Below are positions 60,801 through 64,000 of a DNA stretch of 64,000 nucleotides, one piece after another. The DNA comes from Pontibacter fetidus (GTDB lineage: Bacteria > Bacteroidota > Bacteroidia > Cytophagales > Hymenobacteraceae). Below the pieces are notes generated by a model. It saw only the letters and a program-made list of their open reading frames with translations. It was not told where the DNA came from and made no database searches. Position 1 is the first letter of the stretch, and the number at the start of each line of letters is the position of its first letter. The stretch lies in contig NZ_JAAEAA010000008.1 of assembly GCF_010119545.1 (NCBI RefSeq), forward strand, positions 62,001 to 126,000. Reading direction: 5' to 3'. Position numbers and translations under genes: made by a program.

Positions 60801-61323
60801 CAACTCACGGGAGTACACGAAATTTGCATCGCAGAAATCGGCAACGATAGCCCTGGAAGCTGGCAAGCGCTACTACATTGAGGCCGTGATGATGGATGTG
60901 TATGGTGGCGACCACCTTTCAGTAGGCTGGCAGTTACCGAACGGAACACAGGAAAGACCGATTGCCGGTAACAGACTGTCTCCGATCGGAAGCACAACAG
61001 ATGCAGGTTCTATTACCTTGGCTTCTGCAAGCACAACAACCGAGACAGCAGACACAGATATCTCGTTCACGGATGTAACAGCTTATCCTAATCCGTTTAA
61101 GACTGTACTTACCCTGGATATGGGTTCTCAGAATGTGAAACTACAGTCAGTTGTGATCATGACGCAGGATGGCAAGGTTAAATACAAAGAAGACAACCTG
61201 CAGCTGGTTAACAACAAACTGGAGATGGACCTGACTGGCGCTCGTCTGAAACGCGGAATTTATCTTCTGAAATACACAGACAGCAACGGTAACAGCAAAT
61301 CGCTTAAAGTTATCAAAGAGTAA
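57874..61323 (+). CDS. T9SS-secreted beta-helix protein with three PA14-like modules and an Ig-like domain
   Basis: A 1149-residue protein. Domains in order: signal peptide (to about residue 36, ending LVQAQT); beta-helix (about 38-395); Ala/Pro-rich linker; PA14-like module 1 (about 426-581); Ig-like domain (about 600-695, ATDADGKIAKVEFFQGSTKI); PA14 module 2 (about 705-860); PA14 module 3 (about 885-1040); Ser/Thr linker; and a C-terminal T9SS type A sorting domain (about 1068-1149, AYPNPFKTVLTL ... LKRGIYLLKY). PA14 modules bind carbohydrate, often with calcium. Each includes SDD(N/Y)SELYLSTSEDP and DHLSVGWQLPNG. It should be exported to the surface and may bind or shape the polysaccharide from this locus. 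Confidence 0.9.
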   Translation: MNTQTSYVNKKAQLLLAVLLTVLVSVFIPNLVQAQTYSGPLVITKGGTYTGNWESRDSEIPAVDVRTSEPVVIVNSNIRGAGYLIKSWGHGVNITVRHTNGYGLTPTAWRDYPKSRRFLSIDVFRNVVVENCYMEGTAGIFVGEQYVGNGTTSESIKIRYNKAKNIDGRVQGDTDLVQFVQFNFRGDVRGAEIGWNQVINEPGKSAVEDNINLFNSRGTSDSPIRIHNNYIEGAYPNPATGNEYSGGGIISDTNAGLDQATRYVEAHDNHLVNLGNYSMGIAGGNNIRYHHNRAINSATFKDGTRFNMYTSGLWSADYYKMGTTFSNSIDNNVVGITAWGWDNNRNDFTVNQYASYSNNTNLSGTITLQTEAAEFELWQQKLAKNGIVLGPNGSGASTSPIATAPAPAPAPAPPTETSTGTTTSGGKITREFWSNITTGSVASIPTTNPTSKSELTLFEAPQNVGHDYGQRVKGYVTAPTTGNYTFWISSDDNSELYLSTSEDPSKKVKIASINGWTNSREYTKFASQKSATIALEAGKRYYIEAAMVDIDGGDHLSVGWQLPNGTQERPIAGNRLSPMGSTAPTTTSPTPTVNQAPAITLTSPKTGTSYTAGTAITLSATATDADGKIAKVEFFQGSTKIGESTVSPYNYNWANAAAGSYSITAKATDNSGATKTSTAATITVTALTSTAPSTGTTTGSTTGTGKITREFWSNITTGSVASIPTTNPTSKSELTLFEAPQNVGHDYGQRVKGYVTAPATGNYTFWISSDDNSELYLSTSEDPAKKVKIASITGWTNSREYTKFASQKSATIALEAGKRYYIEAAMVDIDGGDHLSVGWQLPNGTQERPIAGNRLSPMGSVATTTTTPTTEPVATVPGTTTTVTGKITRQFWSNVTGTSVAAVPTSNPTSTSELTLFEAPQNVGDDYGQRIKGYVTAPSSGNYTFWIASDDYSELYLSTSEDPAKKVKIASVTGWTNSREYTKFASQKSATIALEAGKRYYIEAVMMDVYGGDHLSVGWQLPNGTQERPIAGNRLSPIGSTTDAGSITLASASTTTETADTDISFTDVTAYPNPFKTVLTLDMGSQNVKLQSVVIMTQDGKVKYKEDNLQLVNNKLEMDLTGARLKRGIYLLKYTDSNGNSKSLKVIKE
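59149..59616 (+). repeat. PA14-like module, repeat unit 1 (468 bp)
   Basis: Almost identical in DNA to the unit at 59986-60453 (long runs shared, such as the stretch coding ASIPTTNPTSKSELTLFEAP). The third unit at 60526-60993 is more diverged. Confidence 0.9.
59986..60453 (+). repeat. PA14-like module, repeat unit 2 (468 bp)
   Basis: Same length and phase as units 1 and 3. Differences from unit 1 are few and mostly silent, so it is a recent duplicate or has been homogenised by gene conversion. Confidence 0.9.
60526..60993 (+). repeat. PA14-like module, repeat unit 3 (468 bp)
   Basis: Same length as units 1 and 2 but with several amino-acid changes (TGTSVAAVPTSNPTSTSE, DDYSELYLS, VMMDVYGGDHLS). 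It is the oldest copy of the three. Confidence 0.85.
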
Positions 61324-61343
61324 TTAACAACAAACAACTATAG

Positions 61344-61372
61344 AAAGGTGCATCTGTAACGGATGCACCTTT
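61344..61372 (+). terminator. Terminator of the T9SS beta-helix/PA14 gene
   Basis: AAAGGTGCATC (61344-61354) pairs with GATGCACCTTT (61362-61372), with TTTGC after it. Confidence 0.9.
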
Positions 61373-61582
61373 TTTGCTTTAGGCTAGTACCGCCTTTTTA
61401 TGTTTCCGGAATTTTAAAACACAGGAAAAACATAGCAACTAAACTATACAGATCAAGTATAAATGTGGGGTCGGCAAAACTATAGTTCAGTTCACGTTTT
61501 CGGCCATATAAACCCAAAGCCAGGTAACACAAACGCACTGCTTTTTATCAGGAACTATAGTTCAGATAGCAGTTTACACCCT

Positions 61583-62719
61583 ATGAAATTCAATTTAAAA
61601 GAAATAGCGGGCAATGCCCGTAACCAGTTCAAAACCACCATGCTTTCGGTATCGGGCAAAGTATGGCGAAACCCGCTTACCCGCGAAGAAACGATAGCCC
61701 TTTTAAAACACGCTATAGTTTACCAGCACCAATCGCCGCCGGTACACATACCCGAACTAAACGACGCTGTTACAGGCGAAATGCTGCAGGAAGAGGCCGA
61801 CTTTGAATTTGAACCCGACACGGTTTGGGCTATAGATCGCAACACAGCTGTACAAACTATAAAAGTTAGCCGTTCGGGGGTAGTGCTACTCAACAACAGG
61901 CAGCTCCTGAACCTGGATTACGGTTGCTCTGCCGGCCTTCTGGATTCTCCGATCAAAACCGAAAGTGTAACGTACCCGTTAGTAGTGGCTCCTTGGTCGC
62001 ATTTCTGGGGAGCTTATTACGATTACATTATGTACGTAGTAGCCAAGCTTTGCCGCATCGAGCAAGTGTACGGACCCGAGATCTGGCAAAAAGCAAAAGT
62101 GTGTTACCCGCTCTTTCAGACTGCTTACGAAAAAGAATTCCTCCGAAAACTGAACATCCCGGAAGAAACTGTGCTGGACACCCGAACCAACTGGAAACAG
62201 GAAATACAGGCTGATCGTGTAATTGCAGGCAACAACCAGGTAGAATACATCCCAACTGCTGCCGACATTGCCCTGCTACGGAAACGCTTTTTACCGGACC
62301 TTGAAAAACCTATTAAAAAACGCAGGTTATACATTGCCCGAGCAGGCCGCCGCAAAGTAACCAACGAGGCAGAATTATTGCCTGTACTTAAAGCATTTGG
62401 TTTTGAGTTTATTGAGGACAGAGCCCGAAGCGTAGATGAGCAGATAAAATTGTTTAGGGGAGCAGAAGCTATCGTTAGTCCGCACGGCGCGGCCTTAACC
62501 AACCTGTTGTGGTGCGACCCGGGCACAAAAGTGCTTGAACTATTTAACCAGGGATACCGGCCAAACTACTACTTTTACCTGTGCCACGTCCTGCATATGC
62601 CTTATAACTGCCTGGTAGACAGAACCGCCAACAAGGAAAACCACTGGAGCAACACCGCTGAAGACATCTACATTTCCCCTGAAGAACTGCGGATAAAACT
62701 CACGCAACTACTGCCCTAA
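61583..62719 (+). CDS. Glycosyltransferase family 61 (DUF563)
   Basis: 378 residues from the ATG at 61583 (MKFNLKEIAGNARNQF); an upstream ATG at 61463 is possible but adds an unlikely tail. The C-terminal domain has VSPHGAALTNLLWCDPGTKV, the GT61/DUF563 signature, after the RLYIARAGRRKVTNEAEL strand region. FIEDRARSVDEQIKLFRGAE before it is also typical. GT61 includes EOGT-like and xylosyltransferases that often add branch sugars in the polymer pathway. It belongs to the locus by position but has its own terminators on both sides. Confidence 0.9.
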   Translation: MKFNLKEIAGNARNQFKTTMLSVSGKVWRNPLTREETIALLKHAIVYQHQSPPVHIPELNDAVTGEMLQEEADFEFEPDTVWAIDRNTAVQTIKVSRSGVVLLNNRQLLNLDYGCSAGLLDSPIKTESVTYPLVVAPWSHFWGAYYDYIMYVVAKLCRIEQVYGPEIWQKAKVCYPLFQTAYEKEFLRKLNIPEETVLDTRTNWKQEIQADRVIAGNNQVEYIPTAADIALLRKRFLPDLEKPIKKRRLYIARAGRRKVTNEAELLPVLKAFGFEFIEDRARSVDEQIKLFRGAEAIVSPHGAALTNLLWCDPGTKVLELFNQGYRPNYYFYLCHVLHMPYNCLVDRTANKENHWSNTAEDIYISPEELRIKLTQLLP

Positions 62720-62737
62720 ACTCAAACTATGGTTTAT

Positions 62738-62777
62738 AAAAAAGCCGCTGTTACATTTCTGCAACAGCGGCTTTTTT
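62738..62777 (+). terminator. Terminator of the GT61 gene
   Basis: AAAAAAGCCGCTGTT (62738-62752) pairs with AACAGCGGCTTTTTT (62763-62777). Confidence 0.9.
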
Positions 62778-62794
62778 ATGCCTAATATTAAAAC

Positions 62795-62820
62795 AAAGGC
62801 CGGTATAGTTACCGGCCTTT
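62795..62820 (-). terminator. Terminator of the Ig/LamG T9SS gene
   Basis: AAAGGCCGGTA (62795-62805) pairs with TACCGGCCTTT (62810-62820), downstream of the minus-strand gene ending at 62844. It is followed by TGTTTTAATATT on the minus strand. Confidence 0.8.
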
Positions 62821-62843
62821 GCTATAGTTATAGTTACTTCTAG

Positions 62844-64000
62844 TTATTCCAGCACCACAATCTTACGGTTTATGGTTCCGTCCTGCAGGGTTAGTGTCAG
62901 GTTGTATAAGCCGGTGCTTAGCTTTTTGGGCTGCAGGGTTCCGCGTAACTGGCCCTCGGCGTTGGCTTTCAGTGTTTTCCGGATGATCTTTTTGCCGGTC
63001 AGGTCACTTAGTTGCACGGTTACTTCCTGGTTAGGTGTCAGTTCGGTCATCCACAGGTTCACGTTGCCGTTTTTAGCCGGGTTAGGGTACACTTCAAAGA
63101 ACTTATCCAATGCATGCTCTTTGCCCGAGCCCAGCGGATTTGTACCGCAATAAGCTCCCTGCCCTCCGTTGTATTCGCTTGCAACTTCGGTTGCGGTCAG
63201 GGCGCGGTCGTATAGTTTAAACTCGTCCAGCTCGCCGTTAAAATGGTAGCCATCCCCTACTTCCAGGTAACCGATATTTATTGGCTCGGTGCCTTCAAAC
63301 CCATTATCGTAGGCAATTTCGGCTTCATCTACTTTTATACCATCTATGTATAAAATGTTTTTGTTGGTAGCAGCATCGCGCACAGCCGTTACATGGTGCC
63401 AGACTCCGTCGTTCAGCTTCGGTCCTTTTTCGCCGATGTACAAGCCGTGGTGCTGGGCATCTTTCAGCATAAATATTCCATAGCCATTCGGGTCCATGCC
63501 AATCCACCAGTGCATTTGCGAGGAAGTAGCATTACGTCCGATAATCACGGAGTTACGATCTACTTTAGAGGTAGTGCGCATCCAGAAATCAATAGCGAAC
63601 GGGGTGTTTTTGCCCCAGTTAAATTTAGAGCCATCCGTCAGGTTTACAGCCGAGGTATTTCCAAAAGTAGCACCACCATAAAACTTACCAGAACTTGGTG
63701 TAGGGCAATCGGTGCAGTTGGCCAGCGAGGCAGATGCAAAATCCTTGTAAGTTTTTTCGCTGGTCAGTTCATCCATACCGAAGTAGTGCGTAACGCCCGG
63801 CAAGCAGTTTGGTAAACTGATCTGGGTACTGCCGCCAACGGCTATGTTTGCCGCCCCAGTAGCATGGTAATGCACGCCATCGTCGGTGGCCTGTGCGGTA
63901 ATGTTGTGCGTGCCGGCTGTAGCGCCGTTCCATACTGCCGTAAACGGCGCCGTAGACGATTCTGCAATCTGATTAGTACCTGCGTAGTAGATTACTTTGC
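62844..64000 (-). CDS. T9SS-secreted protein with Ig-like and LamG/concanavalin-A domains (5' part cut by window edge)
   Basis: The frame stays open to base 64000, so the GTG at 63875 is not the true start. At least 385 residues are visible. N-terminal visible part: an Ig-like strand set (FTAVWNGATAGTHNITAQAT) as in Big/PKD-type domains. Then a LamG-like jellyroll (about 62844+700 to 63700 on the plus strand; FAIDFWMRTTSKVDRNSVII, DGVWHHVTAVRDAATNKNIL, FNGELDEFKLYDRALTATEV). The C-terminal T9SS sorting domain has VYPNPAKNGNVNLWM and LSTGLYNLTLTL. It is a surface or secreted protein that probably binds glycans; convergent with GT61 at the end of the exopolysaccharide locus. Confidence 0.88.
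   Translation of the reverse strand, partial: KVIYYAGTNQIAESSTAPFTAVWNGATAGTHNITAQATDDGVHYHATGAANIAVGGSTQISLPNCLPGVTHYFGMDELTSEKTYKDFASASLANCTDCPTPSSGKFYGGATFGNTSAVNLTDGSKFNWGKNTPFAIDFWMRTTSKVDRNSVIIGRNATSSQMHWWIGMDPNGYGIFMLKDAQHHGLYIGEKGPKLNDGVWHHVTAVRDAATNKNILYIDGIKVDEAEIAYDNGFEGTEPINIGYLEVGDGYHFNGELDEFKLYDRALTATEVASEYNGGQGAYCGTNPLGSGKEHALDKFFEVYPNPAKNGNVNLWMTELTPNQEVTVQLSDLTGKKIIRKTLKANAEGQLRGTLQPKKLSTGLYNLTLTLQDGTINRKIVVLE

Noticed and set aside
59149..60993. PA14 triplication as a CRISPR-like or assembly artefact
   Set aside because: Units are 468 bp, in frame, with real divergence in unit 3 and different linkers between them.
1..64000. tRNA, rRNA, CRISPR arrays or prophage
   Set aside because: No cloverleaf, rRNA, repeat-spacer array or phage structural gene was recognised on either strand. 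A tRNA scan would be needed to be certain.

Overview
The window looks like the chromosome of a member of the Bacteroidota, most probably of the Cytophagales/Hymenobacteraceae (Pontibacter-like). The evidence is type IX secretion (T9SS) sorting domains at two C-termini, an OMP_b-brl_3 TonB-dependent outer-membrane receptor, SSC-type lipoprotein signals, several TAnnTTTG (-7) promoter boxes, CarboxypepD_reg-like domains and moderate GC. No rRNA, tRNA or CRISPR array was seen. A striking background feature is the very frequent octamer AACTATAG/CTATAGTT, found in genes, spacers and even terminator stems.

Layout. 1-7.5 kb: end of a TonB-dependent receptor, a cold-shock protein, a lipoprotein with YD-like repeats, three small STAS-like paralogues around mscL, an M57-type HEXXH lipoprotein protease and a polysaccharide deacetylase. 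8.6-17 kb: a TIM-barrel glycoside-hydrolase lipoprotein divergent from a cellulose-synthase-like GT2, then a vWA protein divergent from an ECF sigma factor whose partner is an anti-sigma/CarboxypepD_reg/TonB fusion. 17-24.6 kb: a small GNAT, pepD, a YczE-type membrane protein, a transglutaminase-like protein, a short alpha-glucan phosphorylase-family protein and a mismatch glycosylase. 24.9-31.5 kb: a complete six-gene ebo operon (eboABCDEF), known in other phyla for trafficking of a secondary-metabolite precursor to the periplasm. 32.9-34.4 kb: an intact IS1595-family element with 24-bp ends, an 8-bp target duplication and a passenger gene resembling an ADP-ribosyltransferase fold. Next come a wholly disordered R/G/Y/S/D-rich protein, a D-threonine-aldolase-like enzyme, an AT-rich patch with two unknown membrane proteins and a toxin-antitoxin pair, then hemN and hemJ.

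43.9-62.7 kb is a Wzx/Wzy-type exopolysaccharide locus: deacetylase, Wza, Wzc, Wzx, Wzy, five glycosyltransferases (GT4, GNT-I-like, GT4, GT2, GT61) and two paralogous beta-helix proteins, one membrane-anchored and one a T9SS-secreted protein with three near-identical PA14 modules. The window closes inside another T9SS cargo protein (Ig-like and LamG domains).

Five intergenic spacers (about 7.56-8.55, 19.86-20.34, 23.50-24.01, 40.20-40.73 and 43.35-43.80 kb) hold copies of one composite repeat. Its modules come in constant order and include a 20-bp perfect palindrome and a core of about 160 nt. Paired substitutions in that core keep three stems intact, which suggests a structured RNA or a structure-dependent non-autonomous mobile element. 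This element, the ebo operon and the iterated octamer are the main points of interest.
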